This document shows positions 49,901 through 60,600 of a DNA stretch of 64,000 bases, piece after piece; position 1 is the first letter of the stretch, and each line of letters begins with the position of its first letter. A model generated the notes under the pieces. The model saw only the letters and a list, made by a program, of their open reading frames with translations. It had not been told where the DNA came from and made no database searches. Position numbers and translations under genes: made by a program. Where the stretch lies: assembly GCF_954871325.1 (NCBI RefSeq), contig NC_088777.1, positions 15,663,366-15,727,365 on the forward strand. The letters run 5' to 3'. This DNA comes from Gordionus sp. m RMFG-2023 (Eukaryota > Nematomorpha > Gordioida > Chordodea > Parachordodidae).

Positions 49901-52797
49901 TATATTGGAGGCAACCAATACCTATTAGTTGTAGTGATAATAATAATAAAGATAACATTGATGATCTTGAAATTTTACTTTTAGATAGAGAAAAAAAAAT
50001 CAAATTATCATCAGATGGAAAGGAGGATCAAAAAATGCCTATTGCATCTTTAATAGTAAAGTTCTCAGGAGTTAAGAGAATAAATAAGGATATAAATATT
50101 TTAAAATTCTAGGAAGAAAATTCTTCAATATATTCGGAATTATATATCTTATCTAGAATCTTCATGGCTGTACCGGCGACACAAGTACAATAATTTTATA
50201 AAGATAACTATCTATTTTAGGTAAGAGTAGAACGTGAATTCATCTTTGGAATATATATTGTCTACTTTCGTGGAAATCTCAAGGATGTATTTTAGAAGAT
50301 ATTATGATTGTGCAAGAATATGAAAATATAAATTATTTCATTTTTAAATTTTCCATTTGTTAATTATGAATATGTATATATTGAAGTATAATAATAAAAA
50401 TATTATTTTGAGACATTATTTTTACGTTCCCTAAACCTGAACCCGGGTCCTTTCAAATTTTATCCTGAACCCGGACCCTTTTTTTTCGAAGAGTTCACAT
50501 CCCTGGTATTATTACATTAAAATGGGACAATAATACCGCTTTCATTTAAATATAAAAGGTTTTTAATATAATTATCCCGAGACCTGCAGGCCCGACCAAA
50601 TATTTTTTAAATTAATCCGGACCGAGCCCTGTAATATGTATTTCTGCAGGTTTCTGATAATTATAATTATACTTTATGACCACTAACCAAATATATCTAA
50701 GAATATCTGGATTAAAAAATTCTCTAAATTTCCCAGGAAACAATGTTAAAAATGAATACCCAATTCTTACTAAAAGCGTCTAGTGTACTGATTTTATTGA
50801 ACCCTTTTAAGAATTTCGTGGAATCATTTGTGCACCCATTTTGTGTATTTATTCTCATTCTTTTATCTCCATTTTTTATCTTTTTATATGAATATCTATT
50901 ATAATATAATTTTAGGAATATTATTTTTTGTTAGACTTTTTAATTATTAAATTAAGACCAATAAAAATCAGAGCACTATATTAAACTAGTTAAAAGTGTT
51001 TTGTATTCTCACACAGTGAATGAAAGAAATCGAAGAGGTAACTACAGGTGAAAATATATCTAGGCACTTTAATAAATATATTCCCACTTACTTATTGGAT
51101 GAATTTTCTGATGAATAGGTAGATCAAATGAAATAGATAAATATGATGCTAATTATCTTAAAATAAAAAAAATGGTAGAACTAGGGGAAATGTTAAAAGA
51201 TTTAACAACCAACGCTTATCATATGTTCGGCTCAACGACAGTTAATTATTAAACTATTATTGACAGATCCTGACAAGTTGTAAAAAATTTAAGAAGTCTC
51301 AAGTGTAGAATCTTGAGATCATTGGAATAAAAAATTCATCGCGATAATTGACTGAAGGCACAAACTGGTGTTCCGCGGGTTTATACCAAAACGATTGTTA
51401 AAGTTGAAAGATTGCTGTGTGACGGATTTTGTAACCTGTAGGATCAGTCCCCCCACTTAGAGAATGCATGCCCAAGTTTTACTGATCTGAGCTTACCTGA
51501 CATAAATTTGCATATTTTTCAGCTTTCAAAATATTTTCAAGACTTCGACCTGGTCCATAAAAATATTTTGAACATTTTGTCAACCCTGCCCAAAAGAATT
51601 CCTATCCCGTGGGCCAGTTTTAGCTAACCTCTACTCTAGACTATCTTTTTTAAACTTTTAATCTTCTTCGCAATTCTTTTATTTAAAGTTTTTACCATTT
51701 ATTTACTTTTAAAAGAATCTTTTATATTATATTATCCTTATCGGGTTTGCATTATCTTTTTACTATTTTCCACATCTAGCCATCGAAATCATTCTTTCTT
51801 TATGAAATCTTTTATCTTTGAGAACCGATTTAATCCCCCTTTACCTATCATTATATTTTTTTATAACTATATCCATTTTTAACACTTCCTTTTTAAAAGC
51901 ACCCTTCATTGAGTCACAACAAATCTAGTTCTAACCTTATAACAACACCTATATACCTTCCTTCTGGCTGGACAGATGTTCTTAATCCTGGTATAGAACA
52001 CGATAATCTCAAAATGAAGTTTGTGCCATCACCTATAAATCCTCAAGAAACAATTGTCAAAAGTATTTCGAAAGATATAAAAGATGTGAGTTAAACATTA
52101 CATCGTATCAATAATCGATATAAAAAATTGAGGAAGTATTTAGATGGAAAAGTTTATAGAACATATTTTGTAACGTATCTACCAATGACAGGAAAAATAA
52201 GAGTAAACAATAAATTATATTCTCAGTACCATTTAAGTTCCTTAATAAATTTTGACTAAAATAGTTTAAGTATTAATGGAATAAGAAATTTAACATATTG
52301 AAACTTGTTGCCTATAGATCATTCATTGCATAAGAATTAGTTTGTTATATCTGAATTTTCAAAATTTTGAGTTACCCCTTTGATGAAGTGTAATTAATAT
52401 ATATATAATAATTTATATTTTAGGATTTTAAATTCATAAGATAAAATTTTTATATTTACTACTTATATTGTAGTAATTAATATTTTTGAAAAATAACATG
52501 TAATTTTTTTAAAGAGTATCTGGGAAAATTGAACTGCTGGAAGAATTTTTTTTTGAAAAATGATTTATGAGATATGGAATAAATAAAACTTAAATTTAAA
52601 AAAAATAATTGCGAGTTTTCTGAAAATTTTACCTCAATTTATTTTTTGCGAAAAATTACAAGGTTACAAATGATAAGAATAATGTCAAGAAAAGCCAGGA
52701 AATTATGACCGATAGTACATCATTACATCAAGAAAGGAAAAGATATGATGTTATGAAAGCCAAGCTTAAGAGCCGGACTAGAATATTAGAATTATAA
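28628..52797 (+). CDS. INPP5F: Sac2/INPP5F-type phosphoinositide phosphatase (17-exon gene)
   Basis: Exons: 28628-28724, 28770-28850, 28896-29092, 29142-29333, 36034-36339, 36636-36888, 36982-37049, 37265-37376, 38877-39069, 39422-39499, 39737-39857, 43234-43362, 44182-44368, 44858-45017, 48590-48899, 51900-52085, 52663-52797. The sum is 2805 nt, 934 residues; every junction keeps phase and all introns are GT-AG. Known family role: Sac-domain 4-phosphatase acting on phosphoinositides of early endosomes. Landmarks are a Sac2 N terminus, the catalytic CX5R motif CIDCLDRTN (Cys544, Arg550), GDFTRTG (610-616), and a C terminus RTRILEL resembling the vertebrate TRIIQI end. The hSac2/IPF homology domain that follows the Sac domain in human INPP5F was not found. 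Exons 14-15 join in phase without it, but further exons could hide between 45.0 and 48.6 kb. Confidence 0.9.
29491..29945. mobile_element. hAT-type element, family B, in INPP5F intron 4
   Basis: 455 bp from TAGTGATCTGCATCGGGCC to TTTGCAGATCTCTA, flanked by the exact octamer ATCATAAA (29483-29490 and 29946-29953). GGCCC/GGGCC words run through it. No transposase is encoded. Confidence 0.85.
30020..30196. mobile_element. Palindromic MITE, family C (copy 2, right arm shortened)
   Basis: GGTTCTCATTGCTGAGAATC on the left and GGAGATATAAATGAGAT on the right match the arms at 14.9 and 61.0 kb. A family-B-like end (TAGAGGTTTGCAATAGG) begins at 30197 exactly where the right arm breaks off, so another element cut into it. 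Confidence 0.55.
30960..32744 (+). mobile_element. LINE (non-LTR retrotransposon) 3' half, inserted in a MITE
   Basis: Plus-strand remains of the region downstream of a reverse transcriptase. Around 31190 is SWLLASLPCMLRGIGLRSL, comparable to the LPxSxGGLGLRS motif that closes many LINE RT domains. Further on come DELRFAIGLRF and the well-preserved end 32265-32600 with LIPWSRSQLLVWDFTCIDPN, YSSLDPSFLFIPIACSIL and RFFKELGKRIRE, a C-terminal domain often seen in invertebrate LINEs. A TAA at 32600 and about 140 bp of 3' UTR follow. The middle is interrupted by a long pyrimidine microsatellite and by several stops and frame changes, so the copy is inactive. The 5' truncation and the target duplication fit target-primed insertion. 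Clade not assigned. Confidence 0.8.
31595..31904. repeat. 310-bp pure pyrimidine microsatellite (TCTTC/TTTC repeats)
   Basis: An almost uninterrupted C/T strand of CTTCT and CTCTT units, briefly broken by a short purine turn (AAGAGAAGAGAAGAGA at about 31821-31836), then about 16 TTTC units. Both strands are open reading frames for repetitive Ser/Leu/Phe or Arg/Glu/Lys peptides, which is a trivial effect of the repeat. It lies inside the LINE body. Confidence 0.95.
33027..33326. mobile_element. Solo right terminus of a long-TIR hAT element
   Basis: About 300 bp matching the right end (60.13-60.45 kb) and, inverted, the left end (57.63-57.9 kb) of the 2.8 kb element at 57630-60451. Shared phrases include GATCGACCCATTTGGCTGGG, AATATGATTGAGCAAAATAT and the end AACTATTTAACCTCACTA. 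The other terminus is missing. Confidence 0.65.
33660..34404 (-). mobile_element. RTE-like LINE fragment, C-terminal end of the reverse transcriptase ORF
   Basis: Two minus-strand frames. 34404-34036 has KHGLKVNREKTEYMVIGG, SCKYLGSTIQTNGTIEKEI, GWLKWRSLSGVLFDKRIPHK and LKGKIYSSIVQPTILYSSE. 34051-33665 has LMVNRLRWYGHTMRRP and KRKRGRPKLQWG. This order is characteristic of the region just after the catalytic part of RTE-type reverse transcriptases. A frame change separates the two near 34040, and the 5' part of the element is missing. It sits in INPP5F intron 4, opposite to the gene. Confidence 0.88.
34450..36033. other. Remainder of INPP5F intron 4
   Basis: AT-rich DNA with a G-run at about 35125-35140. 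I found no further exon or datable element. The intron's total length is 6.7 kb. Confidence 0.4.
36034..39857 (+). CDS. INPP5F: INPP5F exons 5-11: core of the Sac phosphatase domain
   Basis: Exon 5 carries TDSFYYSREVDLTNS and CDERFFWN, both Sac-domain hallmarks, and includes a lineage-specific insert of about 50 residues between them. Exon 6 has HWILPIICGYVS, then LISRRNRHRTG. Exon 7 has RYNRRGIDEEGNAANYVETE. Exon 8 has GSIPLYWTQGGMKYRPQPTL. Exon 9 has IYKKVVIINLAEQTGREK and YVTFDFHEY. Exon 10 has GMKFENISVLTESV. Exon 11 holds the catalytic loop INCIDCLDRTNMVQ. Introns here are 296, 93, 215, 1500, 352 and 237 nt. The 1.5 kb intron contains a Ty3/gypsy fossil in the opposite orientation. All seven exons are open, and no inactivating change was seen. 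Confidence 0.92.
37640..38780 (-). mobile_element. Ty3/gypsy LTR-retrotransposon fossil (pol fragment)
   Basis: Within INPP5F intron 8, opposite to the gene. The minus strand carries recognisable traces of the later part of pol, RNase H-side sequence followed by an integrase core region, in the order expected for Ty3/gypsy elements. No LTRs or gag were found. It is broken many times over and looks old. It is annotated only as a fossil. Confidence 0.6.
40900..42942 (+). mobile_element. BED-zinc-finger hAT transposon, decayed, in INPP5F intron 11
   Basis: The transposase is in the same orientation as the gene. It begins with a BED finger (DGKSVKAVCRFCKMSYITHA, then KHLLSSC) and continues FIDRMNPKEKNELDQLFAKA. 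Other frames then give LSIVSDAWSN and GCAAHTLQLFFHDFE. The C-terminal frame 42274-42807 has HNAAYLLDPQYQG and the dimerisation segment LLIFPNSTSSSERNWSVW. There are at least four stops or frame changes between 41393 and 42274. The right end CACAACCCTG at 42942 fits a hAT terminus (inverse CAGGGTTGTG); the left terminus and target duplication were not found. Confidence 0.82.
43234..45017 (+). CDS. INPP5F: INPP5F exons 12-14: end of the Sac domain and acidic segment
   Basis: Exon 12 has ETPFPRSL and SSWANNGDALSVQYAGTAAL. Exon 13 starts GDFTRTGQKKLTSLLKDGYN, the conserved segment following the catalytic loop, and ends EEIKEEGFK. Exon 14 has FRRLLRPYLMPEEENS and then the acidic stretch EDDYPEPDPYFDDD. 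Two 3' ends are possible for exon 14: a donor at 45018 (GATAG/GTTCAA), in phase with exon 15 and used in the model, or read-through to a TAA at 45063, which would give a 739-residue isoform lacking the tail. A Tc1 fragment sits in the intron between exons 12 and 13. Confidence 0.85.
43650..44107 (-). mobile_element. Tc1-family transposase fragment in INPP5F intron 12
   Basis: The minus strand reads VMLWGCRMV, then FIFQQNNAPSHIS, the block around the second catalytic residue in Tc1 transposases (family FQQDNAPCH). Here Asn replaces the catalytic Asp. In another frame LWEFSKEKCETLI corresponds to the NLWxxLKRKV region near the C terminus. N-terminal domains and inverted repeats are absent. Confidence 0.72.
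45365..47712 (-). mobile_element. piggyBac transposon, nearly complete, with a 45-nt intron
   Basis: 2348 bp between TTAA target sites (45361-45364 and 47713-47716) with inverted ends CCCTTTAGGTTCCC and CCCTTTCGGTCGCG. The transposase starts at an ATG at 47260 with an acidic N-terminal segment. It continues TNLYAQQKN, ANYKDYWSSKPEFHDN, AIDEGMIRFKGRIGF (first catalytic Asp), a 45-nt intron (46476-46432, GTGTGA…TTTTTAG), VWMRCDISGYMNDFNIYVGK, FFDNYFTSYTL (second Asp), MGSVDHFDHL (third Asp) and a C-terminal Cys-rich finger (RCTFCSTK, SCKSCNVPLCL, CFESFH), with a stop at 45508. Only two frame changes were seen, near 46900 and near 45640, so the copy is inactive but young. It lies in INPP5F intron 14. 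Confidence 0.93.
48590..52797 (+). CDS. INPP5F: INPP5F exons 15-17: Ser-rich tail and conserved C terminus
   Basis: Exon 15 (48590-48899) is basic at first (VEYSRRKRLGSQEPRVHK), then Ser-rich (SSDKSISSSPIP). Exon 16 (51900-52085) includes YLPSGWTDVLNPGIEHDN and ends at a consensus donor, GTGAGT. Exon 17 (52663-52797) is charged and probably coiled-coil (ERKRYDVMKAKLKSRTRILE), and its end resembles that of vertebrate INPP5F. Exons 15 and 16 are assigned by position, open frame, splice signals and matching phase, not by recognised homology. A 1.4 kb hAT lies in the intron between them. Confidence 0.65.
49125..50505 (+). mobile_element. hAT transposon (deletion derivative) in INPP5F intron 15
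   Basis: 1381 bp with termini CAGGGATGTGAACCCGGACC and the inverse GAGTTCACATCCCTG. It is flanked by the exact octamer GTATTATT (49117-49124 and 50506-50513). Remnants of the transposase 3' half are visible: YLDPRYQVLLSIEQKQIAKD near 49800, then a frame at 49831-50112 and an AVPATQVQ phrase from the hAT C-terminal domain near 50170. Most of the N-terminal coding sequence is gone. Confidence 0.9.
50576..50656. mobile_element. 81-bp minimal MITE, family B
   Basis: CCCGAGACCTGCAGG… CTGCAGGTTTCTG, flanked by the exact octamer ATAATTAT (50568-50575 and 50657-50664). It is little more than two inverted ends. Confidence 0.75.
51000..51480 (+). other. Coding-like relic, unidentified, in INPP5F intron 15
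   Basis: One frame, interrupted by several stops, reads protein-like text: NEIDKYDANYLKIKKMVELG, EMLKDLTTNAYHMFGSTT and TGVPRVYTKTIVKVERLLCD. I do not recognise the family; a dead mobile element is the likeliest source. Confidence 0.25.
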
Positions 52798-54622
52798 TAT
52801 AAAGAAAATAGTCGATGAAATACCTGAGGTGAAAAAATAATGGTGACATATATTTATGCAACTATTTTTTTAAAATTGATGGATTATCAAATTAAGGACT
52901 AATCAGTTTGTATACAACGTTTTTTATAGATAATTTTACTCGTATAAGGTCATTGAAATAATCAGGCGATTAGTAAATTATTTTTTTAAAAATCAGTATT
53001 TATATCATATAATATATTTCTTTTAAAAAAATATGTATTTATTTATATAAAAATCTGTATTTACCCACTCAAAATTATGCAATTTATTACAGATAATTAT
53101 CACGAATAAAATATCCAATCTTCAATAACCTTTTCTTAAGGCTCACATTCATAAATTTATGTATTTATAGTAAACTCTTTATAAAAATGTGTTTACTTTA
53201 CGTTACGATTTTTGACACTTGTGAGTTGTGATATATATTGTAGTATTTGTATATTACTTTTAAAATTGTAAATCCAAAATATTCTTGTATGCTAATAAAT
53301 TTACGATTTAGCACGCAGGGTAATTGTAAAGATTCTCACGAAGGATTTAAGAAATATTGCTTTTAAAATGTTCCCTTTTGATTAATTTTATAACATATAA
53401 ATATTTTAATCCTATCATGCACGGAAAATAGAAACAAAAAAAGACGTACAATACTTTTTGTAATTTAATAGTAAATGTTTAAAAACAAACACCTGTTTGG
53501 ACAAAACAAAATTCTTAAACAATATAAATAGAATATTTAATATGGCATATTTAGGGAAATTATTTATATTCATATAATGAAAAATAATCACCAATTGTTT
53601 ATTTTAAAATATTGGTTTAAAATAGATTATAACGATTGTGCAAATTTTATACTAACGTGAGGAAAGAACTCTAGGATGAAATTTTAATTTCAACCTTGTT
53701 TAATAAAATATGATTATTTATTCTATAACAAGTCAGGATTTGTTATTAATTTAAAATTCCGACACGAATTTCTTTATTCAATTTTCGCTATTTTGGTGAG
53801 TATATTTGTTTCATATGGTGCAAGTATTAATATTATTTTCTAAAAATAAGTATATCAATCAATATATTATAAATTAAACATTCAATCTTATATAAAGAAT
53901 TTTATTTGGAGGGGAAAGTGAAATCTAAAATATAGATTGATTTTAAAATTAATTTTTGTTTTAAAAAGAAGCATTTTATATCATTTTTTATGATTCTAAG
54001 TCTATATAAAAAATATATAATTTGGTTTATATATAAATAAGCATTGTAAAACATTTTAAATAAATTACAAAATGATTGGGAAAAATTGCCGAAAGAATTC
54101 GTATCAATTACAATTATTTTTTTATAACTTCAATTCACAAATAATTAGTTTTTAATATTTTAAAAAATTCGAAATTTAAGAACATTTCGACGCAATTTTT
54201 TTTATCATGTCAAAGTCAATGACAAGATCAATATTTTCTAATAATAAATTTTTTGTTTAAATAATTTAATTAAAGTCAGAGAGAATATAAAATATTAGAT
54301 TTAGATTTTTGAAGCAGATTCATATATTTTCTTTAACTATATGTACACCTACTACTCCTTGTTTTCATCCCAAACATCGGCGGTGTTGCGACTTTCTTGT
54401 AAGCGCTTGTTTTCTATATTAATAGAGACATAAGAAATTTACATTTATAATTAAGAAAAAACTAGGAATGCACTTGACCCAATTCTTACATCTAAGGGCT
54501 AAAATTCAGGCTTAGTAATTTTAAACCTCAATATTGTTTAAGTTACTATCTAAAATGTAGGATAGAGAAGAAGGTAAGAAAGAACACTAAAATAAAGATC
54601 AGAGAAGATAAATAAAATTATA
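52798..54622. other. Spacer between the convergent INPP5F and R3HCC1-type genes
   Basis: About 1.8 kb of AT-rich DNA between two stop codons that face each other. It must hold both 3' UTRs and both polyadenylation sites. No transposon or further exon was recognised. Confidence 0.5.
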
Positions 54623-57600
54623 TTAAGGATAAAAAAAAATATCACCGGAAACGGCCTCTTTAAATTCTTTAAGCTGTTTCTGCCTTATTTCTTCGTCGGT
54701 AGACACCCGAATACCTAAGTGACCTTCTATAAACCTTCGAGCTATAACGACCGTTGTTTGGGGTCGGGGCTTAGAGCATATCATATTGGCAAAAACGCTG
54801 TCTAATATTTTTAGAAATTTGTTACGAATGGGAAATCAGAAATCTATATATCATTTTAAAAAATATATAATAACGCCATAGATTACAGTAGATAAATAAT
54901 ATTCCAGAATTTATAATTGACAATTATCAGAGGGTGCTAAAGAAGTCCCTCGTCAAAGTTCCCAAGTTAAGTCTGTGAACATTTTACCCGAATTATCAAT
55001 TAGGTAATCGATGTATTTTACTTGTTATCCAGAGAAAAAAAAATTTTGTAAGTTAAATGAAATCTCGAGGAATCAGGCATCTAATTACAGTGCTCAGAAA
55101 ATTAAATTTACTTCAATTATGTATTCAAACGCAAAATTATTTTTTCTTTTCTTCGATAACTCAACAATTCAAAACTTCTGCTTTAACTGAGGAACCTTGG
55201 GTTTACAAATTTACATGATATTGACAGCCTCGAACGAAATTTCAATGACGATCTTGCGTCATACCCAGGTTTACTATAATACTTTACATGTATATTCAAT
55301 TAATATCTTTCCACATTATGTCATAATTATTAACGATTTTAACTAGAGATTCTGTTAAAATACCCATCTTACCAGTCTACTAAAACCAGCATCTACATAA
55401 GAGTGAGGAGGGGGGAGGGAGTAGGAGCAGTTTTTTCCCAAATTTTTTAAAGGGGGATAAAAATCTAATGAGTGGTGAAATACATTTTTGGGTGAAATAT
55501 GGTAAAATATACTGCTGAAAAATTTTTAATAATTGAATTATAGACCTATTCTAATATATATACAGACTAAACATTAACCAAACTAATATTGCATAATTTA
55601 AAGCAAAAATTTTTCCAACAAACATTAACTAATTAATAACGTAAAAATTTCGACGTTAAAAGAACGAATTTTTTTTAGAATATATATTGATTTTAAAGGG
55701 GGTCCTGACTCCCGTATATTTTATGTCATGTAGATAGTGCCCTGATGATTGATCTAAGCTAGTATTGTTAAACGACTCTTGAGCCGATTTTAAAAAAGAA
55801 CTAACTCAATATTTCATCCAGAAAAATATTATCCAGGGCAGGCCTAAAGAGTAGCGAAATCTCGATGCTTGGGCAATATTTTTTTCTGGCTAAAATATTA
55901 AGTTGGCCGTTTTAAAAATCGAGCAGTTTAACAAAACTAATCTAAGCCAAGCCATATGGCCCTTACTTCAAGGAGTAGGAATAGACAAACATATGATCTC
56001 GTTAATCAAGATAATTTATGCCAAGCATAACTTAATACCCACAACATCTAAACATCAAATCAAAAGTGTATTTAAATTTAAAAGGGCCTTAAACAAGGAT
56101 GCATTCTCTCATATGATATTTAATGTAATCATGAATGACGTTCTAAATATATTCTTCAAATGGGAATATGCACCTAATCTACAATATTTTAAGAAAATAA
56201 CATGCATACCTCGCAGAACTTTTTATGTGATAGAGACGATGTTTATATTCTAGCTAACTCAGAAGACTTGTAAGATGGGCCAGGGCGGTTAAAATAAAAT
56301 ACGTATAAAGAATATTTACCTAAGGATTTTTCGGCTTTTAATTTGGATTTGGAAGAAGCTTGATCGTAAGATTTGCATTTCAACAAAGGGTGATTTAGAT
56401 TAAGGGCATCTTGCGCTAATTGGAAAATACAATTTTTTTAAAAATAATTTTAATATAAGATTTTCCCGCGTAATGAAAAATGATCCCAAACAGCAATGGC
56501 TTCTACTGCCTGCCCTTTATTATTTTTAAAAAATTTCCAATGGGATAAAAATAAATAATTAAAAATTTGTCACAATCCTTTTAACAAAGTTACACTACTA
56601 ATCATGTGAAACGAGCAACAATGAATTTAAAGTAATATATATACAGAGACCTGCAGGGGTACCATTTGCATGGTCCAGTCAGAATTTTTTTAAAATATAT
56701 TATTTTTATAGTTAATAATGTCGATTTCAAATATTTGGTTTTAAACTATTCGGCCTAGCCAGGGTATATAAAAAACATTTTATAGGCCCAGCCTGGGTAT
56801 ATTTTTAAAAAGCTAAAATACGGCTAGGCCCGTGTAACCGGACTTAGGTCAGGGCCTGCTGGTCTCTGGTATATATTATAATATCACGTGCTCAGGGATT
56901 CGTTATAGGGAGATTATCTTCTATTAGATCCCGTGTTTTTAAGCTTTAAATACCCAAAAGCATAATTAATGTTAAAAATTCAGGGCTGTGCCGATATTAA
57001 ATATTGGATCGGGCCTATATTTCGTGTTTTTTTTAAAAAAAATATCCGATCGGGCTGATATTTAAAATTCCGATCCAATATATTCATTGTTATTAGTTAT
57101 TTTATTATTATACATGTAATTATTTTATACTAGCTGCTAACCCGTCAAGAATGACGAGTAAATCAGATATTTCTCCTGGTTAAAAAATCAAATTATTTTA
57201 CAAGTAAATATGATGTTATATTATTGCAACAAGAAAAGGATTTTAAGATGTCTAGCAGTTCATATTCAGTCCGTGTTTTAAACGACTCGTTTATGATTTT
57301 TGAAAAAAAGGTTAAAAATTACCTAAGCTTGGAGATTTTACCTACATAAAGTTTGGACTTCTATTGGCGAATTTCGAGGCACCATATGTAATAATATTTT
57401 GGGTGAAATCTTGATTTCGCCATTTTAAATGGCTATATTGAGGCGTTTAATAACAACCCTACATTTAACGATAAACATTGCCCATATTTTAAATGTGATT
57501 ATTAACTTTTTGAGAATAAAAAAACAAAATACACTTAATCATTCGTGAAAGTTAGTTGGTTTTTTAAAATAGATTTTCTATGACATTCGTTCAAAAATAG

Positions 57601-60600
57601 GTGCTAAATAAAAATCAATATAAATAAAGTAATGTGGTTAAATAGCTGGCTTTACACGATCACGACCCTGGTTTTTGATTAAAAATGAACCAGAACCAAC
57701 CCAATGGGTCGATCTGGTCGACCAAATCCATAGACCTGGGTACCAATCTAAAACCAACTTAAATTTTATTGTGAATATTTTGCTCAATCATATTTTTATG
57801 CATAGATTCACATAGCAAATTCTTTAATTAAGATTCCTTTTTTTAAAATCGTTCTCTTTTTATAATCTGAAAATATATAATTTTTACTTTACACTAGCAA
57901 CTCGAGTTGTGATCGTGAACCCAATTTAAAAACTAGAGGACGAGTAGTTCAATATTCATATATAATTATCGTATTAATAATTAATATATTAGATTCCTTT
58001 TTTTTATAAATTGTTGTTATCTCGATCTACAAATATTTTATTTATATTTCATACTACCAACTCGAGTTGTGATCGGGAACCCAAATTAAAAACTAGAGGA
58101 CAAGTAATTCAATATTCACATAGAAATAATTATCGTATTAAAAAAAGAATATATTAGATTCAGTGATCCAAACCGAACCTAAACCATTAAATCGTTAAAA
58201 CCCGGTATTTTTACCGAACCTAAACCGCTAAAAAATTTCAAGCTGAACCTGAACCGAATCGCTAAAATGGCTATGAACCGGTTCGAGCCTCGTGATTTTG
58301 TGCTTATTAAATAATGTGTAAGTTATTACTAGTATATTGCAAAATTTTTAATTATATTCAAATTGTTTTAAAGATTATTATCAATCACATTTGATTGATA
58401 AGTGTCAGTCATAATTTTTATAAACTTTAGTATATTGCCATTTTACAATATTTTTTAAATATTTTAAGTTTATAAATTATAATGTCTAGAGAAAAATTAA
58501 ATCCAATATATAAATTATTTACATATAGTATTATAAATGACACATCAAATCGGATATCACAGCGGCACCGGCAGTGCCGGCTACCCAAGTTAGTGTAGAA
58601 AGATGTTTTCCAACAATTAAATTTATATTATCTCCTTATAGATGTAATTTGAGTGGGACGAATTTTGAATATATTAATTGTGTGGCTTAATAAAATTTTA
58701 AGTAATTATTCATATTAAAATTAATCATTTACATTTATTTGTTATATTTATAAATTAAATATTATTTTATATTGTGCAAGGTTTTATATATGTTTTTTAT
58801 TTTAATTATGAAATGAATAAAATTATGGTTATTGCCACTTTCGGAAGGTATATTATTTTATTTTTTTATTTCCCCCCAAAAGTGGCAATAACCAAAATTA
58901 TTATATTAGATATATAAAATTATTTTTGTTTTTATATACGGGGGGAATTATTTTGTGTTTTTTATATTTTATTTAAGTATATTTTTTTATGCTATTTATT
59001 TAAATAATAATATTAGGATTAAAATTTCTTTTTCTTATTACCTATCTTTTTATTTTTAATTATTGCCTTTATACACCACATCAAAATCCTATTGTCCAGT
59101 AGTCTGGAATTAGGATTTTGTTTATACTTTTTGTCGCCTTACGAAAAGGTGAAAATTTGTCGCCTTACAAAAAGGTGAAAAATTATTATCATTTACGGCC
59201 TATTTTAATTGAATTTACAAGCTAATTACCATTTTTCAATATTCAACTAAGCATAATACTTTGAATTTATATAAGGTAAACAATTTTTTTAAATTCTATT
59301 AATTAAATATGACATGTAGATATTTTATGCTATTCTAATTACATAATTATTATATTTATATAGTAAATAAAGGTGCACATTCTATTATCAATGAAAAAGG
59401 TCATACCCTACCCAGACCAAATCTGATATGTACGATTATGATATTTTATTTTCTATTAAAAAATTAAATTTTAGTGGATCAACTTGCCCATAAATATAGA
59501 CCTCTCAATACTCCATTCAGTCTATAGAAAATATTAATACGTATTCTCTAATACTAATAAATAACAAAGTACTATATAACATTTAAAATTAAGTTATGTA
59601 AATTAAAATAATAGAAACATTATCAGCACCATCTTGTCAGTTTATAAATTAAATACTTAGCTTAAAGATTTATTTTGGGGTATTGGTCTTTGATAAAAAT
59701 TGTAAATATTATTATTAGTTGTATGACTTAAAAATTTTTATATAGAAATTGAAAATTAAGAAAACCAGCAAAAAATATGTTTTGCTTCTTTTTTACTAAA
59801 ATAAATATAATTTTAAATTTGGGACAAAACAATTAGAATTGAAAAAAATGAGCTATGGTTGACCTTAAAAAAATTAGGCTGATTGGTTAAATTCTTTTTT
59901 AAGAATTGATAAATTCAAATAAGATAATTATTTCTAATTCGATGTTAATTATTTAATTAATATTGAATTACTCATCCTCTATTCCATAATTGGGTTATCA
60001 ATCACATTCACAACTCGAGTTTGCAACTTGATTTGCTAGTGTAAAGAAAAAATTATAAAATATTTTTATCTCATTATAAAAAAAAGGAATCTAGTATTTC
60101 CTTTTTTAATATGATAATTATTACAATGTGAATATTGAAATACTCGTCCTCTAGTTTTTAATTTGGGTTTCCATTTGATAATGTGAGGTAAAAATTATAT
60201 AATATTTTCAGATTATAAGAAGAGAACAATTTTTAAAAAATAAAATCTAATATTATTAGATAATTATTTATATCCTAATATTAAAATGTTCGTCCTCTGT
60301 GCATAAAAATATGATTGAATAAAATATTCACAATAAAATATTATAAGTTGGTCTTTGATTGGTGCTCAGGTCTAATTTGATCGACCCATTTGGTTGGGTT
60401 GATTCTGGTTCACCTGCTAATTCGACCCAATCATGCAATATAACCATACTAAAATATAGGATAGTTAAAAATTTGTAGATCGGCACAGTCCTAACATTTA
60501 ATATGCTATAAATAAATAAGTAAGAAAAAATATATTATATAAGATCGATGATATCAGTTATTGGTCTGATTCAACTTGATATTATCATGAGATTAGGTTT

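Noticed and set aside
56981-60495. An outer hAT element bounded by CAGGGCTGTGCCGATA (56981) and the inverse ATCGGCACAGTCCTA near 60494, with the long-TIR element inside it
   Set aside because: The ends pair well, but no 8-bp duplication could be found outside them (TAAAAATT against ACATTTAA), so I list only the inner element with its duplication.
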